A DNA stretch of 64,000 nt from Kaistia granuli DSM 23481 (GCF_000380505.1 NZ_AQYH01000003.1:186001-250000), one strand, 5' to 3'; positions 8,178-17,810 are shown, counted from the stretch's first letter. Program-made: numbers and translations. Notes: generated from the sequence alone by a model not told the origin.

Positions 8178-9248
8178 ATGGCCGGACCCGACGTCACGCG
8201 CCCCGATGCCATCGAAGGCTGGCCGCTGCCGGAAGAGCAGACCGAGTGGTATGGCGATCCCGCCGTCGAACGGCTTCTGGTCGAAGCCTATCGCGGCGGC
8301 CGCATGCATCATGGCTGGATGATCGGCGGACCGCGCGGCATCGGCAAGGCGACGCTCGCCTATCGCTTCGCCCGGTTCGCGCTGACCTATCCGGACCCGG
8401 CCAGCGCGCCGGATGCCGAGACGCTGGCCGTGCCCGCCACGTCGAAGGCCGCGGCCAAGATCGCGGCGCGATCGCATCCGAACATCCTGACGCTGTCGCG
8501 CCCCTGGGACGAGCAGGGCAAGCGCTTCAAGGCGAGCCTGACCATCGACGAGATTCGCCGGACCATTCCGTTCTTCGGTTCGACGGCGGGCGAGGCGGGA
8601 TGGCGGATCGCCATCGTCGATTCGGCCGACGACATGAACGCCAATGCGGCCAACGCGCTGCTGAAGATCCTGGAGGAGCCGCCGCGGCGGTCGCTCTTCC
8701 TCGTCATCTCGCACGCACCCGGCCGGCTGTTGCCGACCATCCGCTCGCGCTGCCGGCGCCTCGATCTGGCGCCGCTGACCCCGTCGGCCATCGAGGGCGC
8801 GCTCGCGCAGCGTGATGACGGTCCCGCCGATATCCGCCGTTTCGCCGCCGAGGCCGGGCAGGGCAGCCTGCGCAAGGCGATCGGTTTCCTCGACGAGGAC
8901 GCCGCCGCCATCGGCCGCGCCTTTTCACGCGTGGTGGCGCGCTTTCCGCAACTGGACGGGCAGGGCGCCCACGCACTCGGCGATCTCGTCGCCCAGCGCG
9001 GCGCCGACGAAGCCTTCGCCAATTTCACCGACCTCGTCTTCGCCTGGCTCAGCCGCCGCGCCCGTGGCGAGGCCGAACCCGACGGTGCCGCGATACCCCA
9101 AAGCGTTGCAGCGACCCCGCTTGCGACTTGGGCGGAGGTGTGGGAAAAGCTCCGTCAGTCTTCGGCGGATGTCGAGGCGCTCAATCTCGACCGCAAACAG
9201 TTTGTGCTCACGACCATGAACATCCTCGCTCGCGCGACCCGAATGTGA
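8178..9248 (+). CDS. holB: DNA polymerase III delta' subunit (clamp loader)
   Basis: A 356-residue AAA+ protein. It shows a P-loop-like GGPRGIGKATLA, a sensor/arginine-finger stretch within NALLKILEEPP and SHAPGRLLPTIRSRCRR, and an acidic SADDMNANAANALL. These match the delta' subunit that helps load the beta clamp on primed DNA. The insertion DAETLAVPATSKAAAKIAARSHP is typical of the alphaproteobacterial form. The ATG at 8178 follows the tmk stop by two bases. A GTG at 8176 is out of frame. The gap of 69 bases to metG still allows co-transcription. Confidence 0.93.
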   Translation: MAGPDVTRPDAIEGWPLPEEQTEWYGDPAVERLLVEAYRGGRMHHGWMIGGPRGIGKATLAYRFARFALTYPDPASAPDAETLAVPATSKAAAKIAARSHPNILTLSRPWDEQGKRFKASLTIDEIRRTIPFFGSTAGEAGWRIAIVDSADDMNANAANALLKILEEPPRRSLFLVISHAPGRLLPTIRSRCRRLDLAPLTPSAIEGALAQRDDGPADIRRFAAEAGQGSLRKAIGFLDEDAAAIGRAFSRVVARFPQLDGQGAHALGDLVAQRGADEAFANFTDLVFAWLSRRARGEAEPDGAAIPQSVAATPLATWAEVWEKLRQSSADVEALNLDRKQFVLTTMNILARATRM

Positions 9249-9317
9249 AGCTGTCGAGCGACCGGCGATTGCTGGTTATGAGACTATTGGTCGGGTTCAA
9301 AGAAAAGCGAGACAGCG

Positions 9318-10880
9318 GTGACAGCGCCGAAATTCTATATCACGACAGCCATTTCCTATCCGAACGGCGCGCCGCATATCGGCCATGCCTACGAGCTTCT
9401 GGCGACGGACACGCTGGCGCGCTTCAAGCGCCTGGATGGCTATGACGTCTTCTTCCTGACGGGAACGGACGAGCACGGCATCAAGATGGTGCAGACGGCC
9501 GGGCGCGACGGCATCACCGCCCGCGAGCTGGCCGATCGCAACGTGCCGCGCTTCCAGGCGATGGCGGCGGCGCTGAACTGCTCGCATGACGACTTCATCC
9601 GCACGACCGAGCCGCGCCACTACGCGGCCTCGCAAGAGATCTGGCGGCGGATGGAAGCGAATGGCGACATCTACAAGGATGCCTATGCCGGCTGGTATTC
9701 GGTTCGCGACGAGGCGTACTACGCCGAATCGGAGACCGAGGTCCGTCCCGACGGCGTCCGCTATGGGCCGCAGGGAACGCCGGTCGACTGGGTCGAGGAG
9801 GAGAGCTATTTCTTCCGCCTCTCGGCCTACGAGGATCGCCTGCTCGCTCTCTACGAGGGCAACCGCGACTTCATCGGGCCGGACGAACGGCGCAACGAGG
9901 TGGTCAGCTTCGTCAAGGGCGGTCTCAAGGATCTCTCGATCTCGCGCACGACCTTCGACTGGGGCATCCCTGTTCCCGGCGATCCGAAGCATGTGATGTA
10001 TGTCTGGGTCGACGCGCTGACCAACTACATCACGGCCGTCGGCTATCCGGATGCCGACAGCGAGACCTTCAAGCGCTACTGGCCGGCCGACGTCCATGTC
10101 ATCGGCAAGGACATCGTCCGCTTCCATTCGGTCTACTGGCCCGCCTTCCTGCTGTCCGCCGGTCTGCCGCTGCCGAAGCGGGTATTCGCGCACGGCTTCC
10201 TCTTCAACCGCGGCGAGAAAATGTCGAAGTCGCTCGGCAACGTCATCGATCCGATGGCGCTGATCGAGCATTACGGCGTCGATCCGGTGCGCTTCTTCTT
10301 CCTGCGCGAAGTGCCTTTCGGCCAGGACGGCAATTACAGCCACGAGGCGATCATCACGCGGATCAATGCCGATCTCGCCAACGATTTCGGCAATCTGGCG
10401 CAACGCTCGCTGTCGATGATCGGCAAGAATCTCGGCGGCGTCGTGCCGGAGCCGGGCGCCTTGACCGAGGCCGACGAGGCGATCCTCAGGGCTGCCGACG
10501 GTCTGCTGCAGCTCTGCCGCGCCGCGATGGAGACGCAGCAGATCCATCAGGCGCTGAACGCGATCTGGGGCGTGGTGGCCGAAGCGAACCGCTATATCGC
10601 CGGCCAGGCGCCGTGGGAGCTGAAGAAGACCGATCCGGCCCGCATGGCCACCGTGCTCTACGTCACGGCGGAAGTCGTGCGGCAGATCGCGATCCTGTCG
10701 CAGCCGGTGATGCCGGGTTCGGCGGCCAAGCTGCTCGATCTGCTGGCCATTCCGGCCGAGAGCCGCAGCTTCGCCTCGCTCGGGGCCGCCGGACGCCTGG
10801 CGTCCGGCTCGGCCCTGCCGACGCCGTCGGGCGTGTTCCCGCGCTATGTCGAGCGGGAAGAGGGCGCCGAAACCGCCTGA
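9318..10880 (+). CDS. metG: Methionyl-tRNA synthetase
   Basis: A 520-residue class I synthetase that charges tRNA-Met with methionine. The HIGH motif is PHIGHAYE near residue 17 and the KMSKS motif is EKMSKSLGN with K301. The catalytic core also has TGTDEHG and [10 protein letters not shown]. The protein ends after the anticodon-binding helical domain and lacks the C-terminal EMAP-like tRNA-binding domain seen in longer MetRS. Translation starts at GTG 9318. It is followed by a possible bidirectional hairpin before the convergent GT90 gene. Confidence 0.97.
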   Translation: MTAPKFYITTAISYPNGAPHIGHAYELLATDTLARFKRLDGYDVFFLTGTDEHGIKMVQTAGRDGITARELADRNVPRFQAMAAALNCSHDDFIRTTEPRHYAASQEIWRRMEANGDIYKDAYAGWYSVRDEAYYAESETEVRPDGVRYGPQGTPVDWVEEESYFFRLSAYEDRLLALYEGNRDFIGPDERRNEVVSFVKGGLKDLSISRTTFDWGIPVPGDPKHVMYVWVDALTNYITAVGYPDADSETFKRYWPADVHVIGKDIVRFHSVYWPAFLLSAGLPLPKRVFAHGFLFNRGEKMSKSLGNVIDPMALIEHYGVDPVRFFFLREVPFGQDGNYSHEAIITRINADLANDFGNLAQRSLSMIGKNLGGVVPEPGALTEADEAILRAADGLLQLCRAAMETQQIHQALNAIWGVVAEANRYIAGQAPWELKKTDPARMATVLYVTAEVVRQIAILSQPVMPGSAAKLLDLLAIPAESRSFASLGAAGRLASGSALPTPSGVFPRYVEREEGAETA

Positions 10881-10887
10881 GACCATC

Positions 10888-10916
10888 GTCCCGATCGATC
10901 GGCGATCGGTCGGGAC
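10888..10916. terminator. Hairpin between convergent metG and GT90 genes
   Basis: A 12-base stem (GTCCCGATCGAT with ATCGGTCGGGAC, one G-T wobble) with a 5-base loop lies directly after the metG stop. The T-rich tail on the plus strand is weak (CCTTCTCTC), so it is a possible rather than a strong intrinsic terminator. Confidence 0.5.
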
Positions 10917-10934
10917 CCTTCTCTCGCCTCGGAG

Positions 10935-11978
10935 CTATCCCGGTCCCAGGATCTCGTTGATCCGCTGCACCGTCACCACGGTCTCCGATTCACGCGTGCG
11001 GCGCAGGGCGAAATCCTGGCCGGCCGCCGCGATCTCGCGGCAGGCCTGATCGTGCGCGCGGCACCATTCCACCTTCTCGATCACATCCGACAGATCGGCC
11101 GCCACAGGGACGAAATGCGTCCACGGCACGAACTCGTCGTAGAACCACTGCTTGAAACCGACCGGCGACGCCACCTTCAGCACGCAGCAGCCGAGCAGCA
11201 GCCGGGTGTAGAGATTACCCCAGCTGGTGCTGGACCCGTCGATGTCGATGGCGAACTTGATGTCGATCCAGCGCGACGGGGCTACGTGATTGCCGAGAAT
11301 GCCATGCGCCTCCATCGCTTCCCGCGTCGCGTGGTGGGCGCGATCGCGTTCCGGCACGATCAGCCGCACGTCGACGTCATCGATCCCGCGCAGGGCCAGG
11401 CAAAGCCGAACCCGCTGCTTCAGGTTGGGATCGTCAATGTCCATCTGCTCGGTCGTCGTGTCGCCATGCCCCGAAATGTCGCCGCGCCAGAGCAGGGTGT
11501 CCTGCCGGCTCGCCCACTGGCCCGGGCGGTTCTCCGCCAGCGTCCGGTAGGGCTGATAATATTCCGGCGTCATGAAGCCGGGATCCGGCACCAGGATCGA
11601 TTGCGGCTCGTTGGTGGCGTAGGCGAGCTCGTTGGGAATGTTGTCGCCGCCATCCGAGACGTTGGCGGTCGCCGAGGTCACGCCGGCGGCGGTGCGGCTC
11701 ATGATCCGGACGAAGGCGGGCAGGCGCCGCCACATCATCTCGAACTGGAAGGCGTCGCGCGCCATCAGGTCGCGATCGAGATTGACGTGCAGCTGGTTGC
11801 CGATCCGCTGGAAATCGATCTGGAAGCGATGCCGTCCCGGCTCGCTGGCCTGGTTGATGACGATCGAGGCGGGGGCGCCGGCGATGGTTGGCAATTCGGC
11901 GGCCAGCTTCCGCACCAGAGCCTCTTCCTTGAAGCGGCGCGGCAGAAGTCGATAGAGGGTACGCTGGCTGAATTGCAC
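10935..11978 (-). CDS. Glycosyltransferase family 90 (CAP10-like) protein
   Basis: A 347-residue protein related to the CAP10/LpsA family of glycosyltransferases (Pfam Glyco_transf_90), which in bacteria act on lipopolysaccharide and in eukaryotes include POGLUT enzymes. Supporting stretches are LLWRGDISG, IDIKFAIDIDGSSTSWGNL, RLLLGCCVLKVAS and QWFYDEFVPWTHFVPV, which resemble the sugar-nucleotide binding core of the family. No signal peptide is seen. The start is a GTG at 11978 with GGGGA upstream. It interrupts an otherwise plus-strand housekeeping run. The acceptor is unknown. Confidence 0.82.
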   Translation of the reverse strand: MQFSQRTLYRLLPRRFKEEALVRKLAAELPTIAGAPASIVINQASEPGRHRFQIDFQRIGNQLHVNLDRDLMARDAFQFEMMWRRLPAFVRIMSRTAAGVTSATANVSDGGDNIPNELAYATNEPQSILVPDPGFMTPEYYQPYRTLAENRPGQWASRQDTLLWRGDISGHGDTTTEQMDIDDPNLKQRVRLCLALRGIDDVDVRLIVPERDRAHHATREAMEAHGILGNHVAPSRWIDIKFAIDIDGSSTSWGNLYTRLLLGCCVLKVASPVGFKQWFYDEFVPWTHFVPVAADLSDVIEKVEWCRAHDQACREIAAAGQDFALRRTRESETVVTVQRINEILGPG

Positions 11979-12135
11979 GTACGAATCCCCGGCCGCGTGC
12001 TGTCACAAGCCGCACTCTAGTGGGGCGATCTCGCGACTGTCCACAACGGTCGACAGAGCGCCGCATAGCCGCTACTGACTGCACACGAAACACCCCATAT
12101 TTGCCCTTATGCAATCATCCGAACGGTCGAAGAGA

Positions 12136-12948
12136 ATGCTGGTCGACAGTCATTGCCATCTGGATTTCGCGGATTTCGAAGCCGACCGCGCGGCGCTGAT
12201 GGAGCGTGCGCGCGCCGCCGGCGTCGGCCTGATGGTCACGATCTCGACCCGTGTCCGCCAGTTCGACAAGATCCGCGCGCTAGCCGAGGCGCATCCCGAG
12301 GTCTATTGCTCGGTCGGCACTCATCCGAACAGCGCCCATGAAGAGCCGGACATCACCACCGACGAACTGGTGGAACTGTCGAAGCACCCGAAGGTAGTGG
12401 CGATCGGCGAGGCCGGGCTCGACTATTTCTACGGCGCCGAGCACAAGGCGCTGCAGGCCCAGGGCCTGCGCCGCCATATCGCCGCCGCCCGCATCACCCA
12501 GTTGCCGCTGGTCATCCACGCCCGCGACGCCGACGAGGACATGATCGCGATCCTGCGCGACGAGATGGGGAAGGGAGCCTTCCCGGCCATCCTGCACTGC
12601 TTCTCTTCCGGCCCGGAGCTGGCCAGGGTCGGGCTCGAGCTCGGTCTCTATGTCTCCTTCTCCGGTATCCTGACGTTCCGCAGCGCCCAGGCGCTGCGCG
12701 ACATCGCCGGCGACGTGCCGCTCGACCGGCTGCTGGTCGAGACTGACGCGCCCTATCTGGCGCCCGTGCCGCATCGCGGCCAGCGCAACGAGCCGGCCTA
12801 TGTGCGCGACACCGCCGCCGTCCTCGCCGAGGTGAAGGGCGTCTCGCTCGACGAGATGGCCGGGATCACGACGGAAAACTTCCTGCGCCTGTTCACCAAG
12901 GTCCCGCGCGACGCGCTGGCGGAAGCGGCGGTGCCCCACCATGGCTGA
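12136..12948 (+). CDS. TatD-family metal-dependent hydrolase
   Basis: A 270-residue TIM-barrel hydrolase. Metal ligands appear in the family order: DSHCHLDF (HxH), GEAGLDYFY (Glu), VIHARDA (His), LHCFSS (His) and VETDAPYL (Asp). Family members are 3'-5' exonucleases or deacylases acting on DNA ends or D-aminoacyl substrates. I place the start at ATG 12136, since the family begins with MLVDSHCH. An ATG at 12109 would add nine residues of no clear use. It overlaps the next gene by 8 bases and follows metG in the order common in this bacterial order. Confidence 0.93.
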   Translation: MLVDSHCHLDFADFEADRAALMERARAAGVGLMVTISTRVRQFDKIRALAEAHPEVYCSVGTHPNSAHEEPDITTDELVELSKHPKVVAIGEAGLDYFYGAEHKALQAQGLRRHIAAARITQLPLVIHARDADEDMIAILRDEMGKGAFPAILHCFSSGPELARVGLELGLYVSFSGILTFRSAQALRDIAGDVPLDRLLVETDAPYLAPVPHRGQRNEPAYVRDTAAVLAEVKGVSLDEMAGITTENFLRLFTKVPRDALAEAAVPHHG

Positions 12949-13780
12949 TGGCGCGCCGGAGAGCCCCCGGGCCGACCGCCTGCGCATCACCGTGCTCGGC
13001 TGCGGCGCGTCGCCCGGCGTGCCACGGATCGGCAATGACTGGGGCGCCTGCGACCCATCCGAGCCGAAGAACCGGCGCACGCGCTCGTCGATCCTGATCG
13101 ACGGCTTTCGCGGCGATCATCCCTATCCGACGCGCATACTCGTCGATGCCGGACCGGATCTCCGTAGCCAGATGCTCGATGCGCGGGTGGACCGGCTCGA
13201 CGCCGTGCTGTTCACCCATCCGCATGCCGATCATACCCACGGCATCGACGACCTGCGCTCGTTCTGGCTCGACACGCACCGCTTGGTGCCGATCTATTCG
13301 GACGACTTCACCCAGGAGCGGCTGGAGGAAGCCTTCGGCTACTGCTTCCGCACACCGACCGGCGGCAGCTATCCGCCGATTCTGGGCCGCACGCGGATCG
13401 AGGCGGGGCAGGGGTTCGCCATCGACGGCCCGGGCGGCCGGCTCGATATCCTGCCGCTGCGCCAGGTCCATGGCGACATCGACAGCCTCGGCTTCCGGAT
13501 CGGCGATTTCGTCTATTCGAGCGACATCAGCGCCGTGCCCGACGAGACCCTGCCGCATCTCGCCGGCCTCTCGCTCTGGATGGTGGACGCGCTGCGCTGG
13601 CGGCCGCATCCGAGCCATTTCAGCGTCGACGACACGCTCGCCTGGCATGAACGTCTCCGGCCGCGCCGGACCATTTTGACCCACATGCATGGCGACCTCG
13701 ACTACAAGACGCTCGCAGCCTACGTCCCGGGCGATGTCGAACCCGCCTATGACGGCATGGTCCTGACCGTCGGCCTGTAG
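12941..13780 (+). CDS. MBL-fold metallo-hydrolase (PhnP/beta-CASP-like)
   Basis: A 279-residue metallo-beta-lactamase-fold hydrolase. It begins with RITVLGCGASPGVPRIGNDW, typical of the PhnP-like group, carries the metal motif THPHADHTHG, further His/Asp ligands in RQVHGDIDSLG and SSDIS, and a final THMHGD. PhnP-like enzymes cleave cyclic or diester phosphates. The real substrate of the tatD-linked members is not established. It overlaps tatD by 8 bases, suggesting a shared role in nucleic-acid or nucleotide turnover. Confidence 0.9.
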   Translation: MADGAPESPRADRLRITVLGCGASPGVPRIGNDWGACDPSEPKNRRTRSSILIDGFRGDHPYPTRILVDAGPDLRSQMLDARVDRLDAVLFTHPHADHTHGIDDLRSFWLDTHRLVPIYSDDFTQERLEEAFGYCFRTPTGGSYPPILGRTRIEAGQGFAIDGPGGRLDILPLRQVHGDIDSLGFRIGDFVYSSDISAVPDETLPHLAGLSLWMVDALRWRPHPSHFSVDDTLAWHERLRPRRTILTHMHGDLDYKTLAAYVPGDVEPAYDGMVLTVGL

Positions 13781-13901
13781 TCGAGAAAACGACACGGCAC
13801 GGCGAGCTTCGGTCTGGCTCCACGGAAAAGGACGTGCCAATCTTGGATTCGGGATGCGGCAGTATCTCGTTCAGAGTGGATCGAAGGGGAGATGCTGCCT
13901 A

Positions 13902-14834
13902 ATGAAAGTTCGAAACGCTGCCTGGTCCATCTTCGGGATCGGCGCGGTCGCTGTCTCTGTCTTCATTCTCTACCAGGAGTTCCGGCGGATATCCTTCGCC
14001 GAGGTCGCCGACAGTCTGAGGGCGATCACCCTTGGCAATTGGGGCCTGGCCATCTGCGCCACGCTGGTCGCCTATGGCGCGCTCGCCTGGTACGACCGGA
14101 TCGCCATCCAGCATCTCGGCAAGAAGGTCTCCTGGCTGTTCATCGCCCTGTGCTCCTTCACCACCTACGCGCTGTCGCACAATATCGGCGCCTCGGTGAT
14201 CTCCGGCGCGGTGGTCCGCTACAGGGCCTATTCGACGCGTGGCCTGACGCCCCAGGAAATCGGCCTGCTGATCGTCTTCTGCTCGTTCACCTTCGCGCTC
14301 GGCACCGTGCTGATGGGCGGCTTCGTGCTGACGATCGAGCCGGAAATCGTGCTGCGCCTGGCTGATATCCCGATCTGGATCTCCTTCGCGCTCGGCCTCG
14401 TCCTGCTTGGACTGGTAGGCCTCTACGTGCTCGGATCCTGGCGCCATTTCCCGGCCTGGCAGTACAAGCGTTTCACGCTGCAATATCCCCGCCTGCCGAT
14501 CGTGATGCGGCAGCTGGTTGCCGGGCCGCTGGAGCTCGCCGCCGCCGCCGCCATCATCTATTTCGCGCTGCCGGCAGCAGGCAATCCCGGCTATCTGGTT
14601 ATTCTCGGCATCTTCCTGGCGTCCTTCACCCTGGCGCTGCTGTCGCATGCGCCCGGAGGCCTCGGTGTGCTGGAAGTGACCTTCCTGGCGGCCCTGCACG
14701 AGATGGATCCGAACGACGTCTTGGCCGCGCTGATCGTCTTCCGGCTGCTCTATCTGCTGGTCCCGTTCGCCATCGCGCTCGTCGTGGTGCTGCTTTTCGA
14801 GCGCACCCAGCTCGCCCGCAAGGACACCGAGTAG
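13902..14834 (+). CDS. Lysylphosphatidylglycerol synthase-like membrane protein (UPF0104)
   Basis: A 310-residue integral membrane protein with about eight hydrophobic segments. It resembles the N-terminal flippase-like domain of MprF/LPG synthases, shown by SHNIGASVISGAVVRYRAY and LLSHAPGGLGVLEVTFLAAL. It lacks the cytosolic aminoacyl transferase domain, so it is a stand-alone UPF0104 protein probably involved in lipid or glycolipid handling. AAGGGGAG lies about 10 bases before the ATG at 13902. An earlier in-frame ATG at 13854 lacks such a site. Confidence 0.87.
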   Translation: MKVRNAAWSIFGIGAVAVSVFILYQEFRRISFAEVADSLRAITLGNWGLAICATLVAYGALAWYDRIAIQHLGKKVSWLFIALCSFTTYALSHNIGASVISGAVVRYRAYSTRGLTPQEIGLLIVFCSFTFALGTVLMGGFVLTIEPEIVLRLADIPIWISFALGLVLLGLVGLYVLGSWRHFPAWQYKRFTLQYPRLPIVMRQLVAGPLELAAAAAIIYFALPAAGNPGYLVILGIFLASFTLALLSHAPGGLGVLEVTFLAALHEMDPNDVLAALIVFRLLYLLVPFAIALVVVLLFERTQLARKDTE

Positions 14835-14917
14835 CTCACTTTCGACTCCAGCATATTTGTTAAATATCAAATAGATATGACGATATTCTAGAGCGAATTA
14901 TCCGCTTTCGTGCTGAC

Positions 14918-14953
14918 AAAAAAGGCCGCGGCGATGGCTCGTCCGCGGCCTTT
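14918..14953 (-). terminator. Rho-independent terminator after the GH2 gene
   Basis: A perfect 11-base stem (AAAGGCCGCGG with CCGCGGCCTTT at 14921-14931 and 14943-14953) is followed on the complementary strand by six T. It lies 27 bases past the stop of the glycosidase gene and may also act weakly for the convergent UPF0104 gene. Confidence 0.9.
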
Positions 14954-14979
14954 CTCAATCCGTAAACAAGGGCAGGGGG

Positions 14980-16809
14980 CTAGCCAGCCTGCCCTTCCCC
15001 ATGTCGGGCGAGCCAGCGGGCATTGTAGCCGAGCGGATGCGCCGGCAGCCGTTCGACCGGCACGCCGAGATTGGCGGCGCGGATGCGCGCGACATCCGCC
15101 TTCGGCTTGCGATCCATGGTCAGAACGCCGTTCTGCTCCTGGTAGGTGTCCGTCAGCTGCGTGTAGCAATAGCCGGCGAGGAGGGTCGAACCCGTCGTGC
15201 CGCGCAGCACGTCGGCATAGCGCACGAGGAAGTCCTCGGCGTCCGTGGCCTGGCTGTAGCCCCAGCCCTTTTCCTGCCCCATGAAGAAGGCGATGCCGCC
15301 GAACTCGGTCAGCATGACCGGCTGGCCGGCCCATGCATGGCCGTCGATCGCCAGCGCGCGACCGGCCGAGCGGAAGGTCGTCAGCGTATCGCGAAACACC
15401 GTCTCCGACCGATAGCGGCCATCGAGGACGTCGCCGTCGTGGTGATAGTCGTGCACGGCGAAGATGTCGGTCTCGATCTGCTCCCAGCCGTCATTGCCGC
15501 TCACCGGGCGCGTCGCGTCGAGCGACTTGGTCAGGTGATAGAGCGACTGCTGATAGCTGCGCTGGCGCGCATCATGCGGCAGTTCCGGAATGCCCCAGGA
15601 CTCGTTGAACGGCACCCAGGTGACGATCGAGGGATGCGAATAGTCCCGTTCGATTGCTTCCTGCCATTCAGCCGTCACCCGCGTCACCGCCTCGCTGGAG
15701 AAGGCATAGGCGCTCGGCATTTCCTCCCAGACCAGCAGGCCGAGCACGTCGGCCCAATAGAGGTAGCGCGGATTCTCGATCTTCTGGTGCTTGCGGGCGC
15801 CGTTGAAGCCGAGCTGCTTGGTCAACTCCACGTCGCGACGCAGTTCATCGTCGCTGGCCGTCATGATGCCTTCGCGCCAATAGCCCTGGTCGAGCACGAG
15901 CCGCAGAAAATAGGAGCGGCCATTCATGACGAAACGGCCATTGGCCGTCGAGACACCGCGCATCGCCGTATAGCTCTTCAGCGTGTCGATCACGGCGCCG
16001 GAGGCATCGACCAGCGTCACTTCCGCGTCGATCAGCTGCGGATGCTCGGGCGACCAGACGAACTCGGCCCGCGCATCGTCGATGCCGGGGTCGGGGAGGG
16101 CGAGCACCCTGCCCGTATCCTTGCCGGTGAGGGTGTATTCGTCCTCGACCAGCACCCGCCCCTCGATCGAGAGTTTTACGCGGAGGCGGCAGCCTTCCGG
16201 TCGCGCGACACGGGCGTCGAGGCGGATCTCGAAGCGGCCGAAATCCGGAGTCCAGTGCAGCCGGTCGACATGGCTCTTCGCCACCCGCTCGATCCAGACG
16301 CTCTGCCAGATGCCGGTCGTGCGCGGATACCAGATGCCATGCGGCGCGGCGAGCCAGTCCTGCTTGCCCCGCGGCTTGTGCATGTCGGCCGGATCGTCCT
16401 CGGCGCGCACGACGATCTCGAAGGAGCGGCCCTTGACCAGGGCGGCGAGCGCGACGCGGACCGGCGTGTGACCGCCCGTATGCGAGGCGGCGTGCTGACC
16501 GTCGATCCAGATGTCGCTCTTATAATCGATAGCGCCGAAATGCAGGATCAGGTCATGCCCGTCGTCCAGCGCCAGTGCTTCCGGCAGCTCTACGGTGCGA
16601 CGATACCAGACGACGGGATGAAAGCCTTCGTCATGGATGCCGCTGCGCGGCGATTCCGGCACATAGGGGACCTCGATGGTCAGCTTGAAATCCGGTTGAT
16701 CCGGTCGCTGCCAGGCGGCCGAATCGTCATAGGCAAACTGCCAGGCGCCATCGAGCGATTGCCATAGGCTGCGCTCCATCTGCGGCCGCGGATGGGTACT
16801 GTAGACCAA
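14980..16809 (-). CDS. Glycoside hydrolase family 2 protein (beta-galactosidase/glucuronidase-like)
   Basis: A 609-residue cytosolic enzyme. The N-terminal sugar-binding jelly roll starts with VYSTHPRPQMERSLWQSLDG. A middle Ig-like domain is followed by a TIM barrel with acid/base E403 in VPFNESWG and nucleophile E502 in VMLTEFGG, both typical of GH2. The start is best placed at a TTG at 16809, because a strong GGAGGAAG lies 4 bases before it and the next ATG (residue 11) would remove conserved residues. It is a single-gene unit with its own promoter and terminator. Beta-glycosidase activity is likely. The natural sugar is unknown. Confidence 0.92.
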   Translation of the reverse strand: MVYSTHPRPQMERSLWQSLDGAWQFAYDDSAAWQRPDQPDFKLTIEVPYVPESPRSGIHDEGFHPVVWYRRTVELPEALALDDGHDLILHFGAIDYKSDIWIDGQHAASHTGGHTPVRVALAALVKGRSFEIVVRAEDDPADMHKPRGKQDWLAAPHGIWYPRTTGIWQSVWIERVAKSHVDRLHWTPDFGRFEIRLDARVARPEGCRLRVKLSIEGRVLVEDEYTLTGKDTGRVLALPDPGIDDARAEFVWSPEHPQLIDAEVTLVDASGAVIDTLKSYTAMRGVSTANGRFVMNGRSYFLRLVLDQGYWREGIMTASDDELRRDVELTKQLGFNGARKHQKIENPRYLYWADVLGLLVWEEMPSAYAFSSEAVTRVTAEWQEAIERDYSHPSIVTWVPFNESWGIPELPHDARQRSYQQSLYHLTKSLDATRPVSGNDGWEQIETDIFAVHDYHHDGDVLDGRYRSETVFRDTLTTFRSAGRALAIDGHAWAGQPVMLTEFGGIAFFMGQEKGWGYSQATDAEDFLVRYADVLRGTTGSTLLAGYCYTQLTDTYQEQNGVLTMDRKPKADVARIRAANLGVPVERLPAHPLGYNARWLARHGEGQAG

Positions 16810-16943
16810 GGGACTTCCTCCAAATCCAACCAGACAAGACGCAGCGGGCCACAGCCGCGATGCCGGAAGCATCCCGTCAGCAAACCCAAGGGCAGGGGAC
16901 TGCCCTCCTCCAACCTGCGATGATCAACCGGATCAATGGTATT

Positions 16944-16972
16944 ATGATAAGATTGGCGTTCTGAGGTGTCAA
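16944..16972 (-). promoter_or_regulatory. Sigma-70-type promoter of the GH2 gene
   Basis: On the complementary strand TTGACA (16967-16972) is separated by exactly 17 bases from TATCAT (16944-16949). Two direct copies of TTGATC lie just downstream on the same strand (about 16922-16937), one within the inverted pair TGATC/GATCA, and could be an operator. The leader to the TTG start is about 125 bases. Confidence 0.7.
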
Positions 16973-17108
16973 TTCGCTGCCGTTGCCGATCGGCCACGTC
17001 TCCCGAAGAACCCACTTCTGTCGCGGCTTCGCCCGAAAGCAGCCCCATTGACGTCGGGAATCGCTGGCAATCTCTCTGGCATCGGTTCGATCGAGCAGAG
17101 GATTCGCG

Positions 17109-17810
17109 ATGGATACGATCCATGACGGCGCATCTCGGCAGCGCCCCAACATTCTCCCACGGCTGGCGATTCACGGCTCCGCCGGGCTCGTCGCCATCAT
17201 CGGCGCCGGCCTGGTCGGTCACATGATGATGGCGTCTGAGGATCCGCGCCCGATGACGGCGGCACCTGCCACGGCGCAGATCTATGTGCTGCCAGACGCC
17301 TCCCAGCCGGATATGGCCCCGTCGCAGGGCACCGCTGCGCCGGTAACCGCCGCTGGCACGGACGCCGTGCCGAAGCCAGTCGCCGAGGCGCCGATCCCGC
17401 CCAAGCCGGTCGCCAGGCCCGCCATCAAGGCGGCGGCCAAGTCCTGCGAAGGCGGCGACTGCCCATCCTGGGAATCGATCGTCAACAAGGCGCTGGCCAC
17501 CGGACCGACGACGCAGAGCCGTCCGGCGCCAATCCAGGCCTCGGCGCCACGTGAAGCGCTGCCGTTCGATCCGGCAAGCTCGGCAGCACCCATGGCCGCC
17601 GAGTTCTCGGCGAACGAGCCGCGCGTCATCGAACGCGAAGGCCCGACATCGATCGGCGGCATGGCGCGCTCGGCAACCACGTCGGCCGCGGCAACCGTCG
17701 TCACGCAGAGCAGCAAGCTGGTCGACAATCTGATGCGCTGGAGCGAGACGGCGGTTTCGGGCGTCGGCATCCGGCGGGACCATACGCCGCCAGAAGCAGT
17801 GCCAAACTAG
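17109..17810 (+). CDS. Ala/Pro-rich single-pass membrane protein of unknown function
   Basis: A 233-residue protein with a short basic N terminus, one membrane segment (IHGSAGLVAIIGAGLVGHMMM, residues 20-41) and a long low-complexity Ala/Pro/Thr tail predicted to be periplasmic. It contains one short cysteine pair (KSCEGGDCPSWESI) and a C-terminal polar helix (SSKLVDNLMRWSETAVSG). I recognise no family. AGAGGA lies before the ATG. Coding is supported by its consistent frame and composition, but it could be lineage specific. It is divergent from the GH2 gene. Confidence 0.65.
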   Translation: MDTIHDGASRQRPNILPRLAIHGSAGLVAIIGAGLVGHMMMASEDPRPMTAAPATAQIYVLPDASQPDMAPSQGTAAPVTAAGTDAVPKPVAEAPIPPKPVARPAIKAAAKSCEGGDCPSWESIVNKALATGPTTQSRPAPIQASAPREALPFDPASSAAPMAAEFSANEPRVIEREGPTSIGGMARSATTSAAATVVTQSSKLVDNLMRWSETAVSGVGIRRDHTPPEAVPN

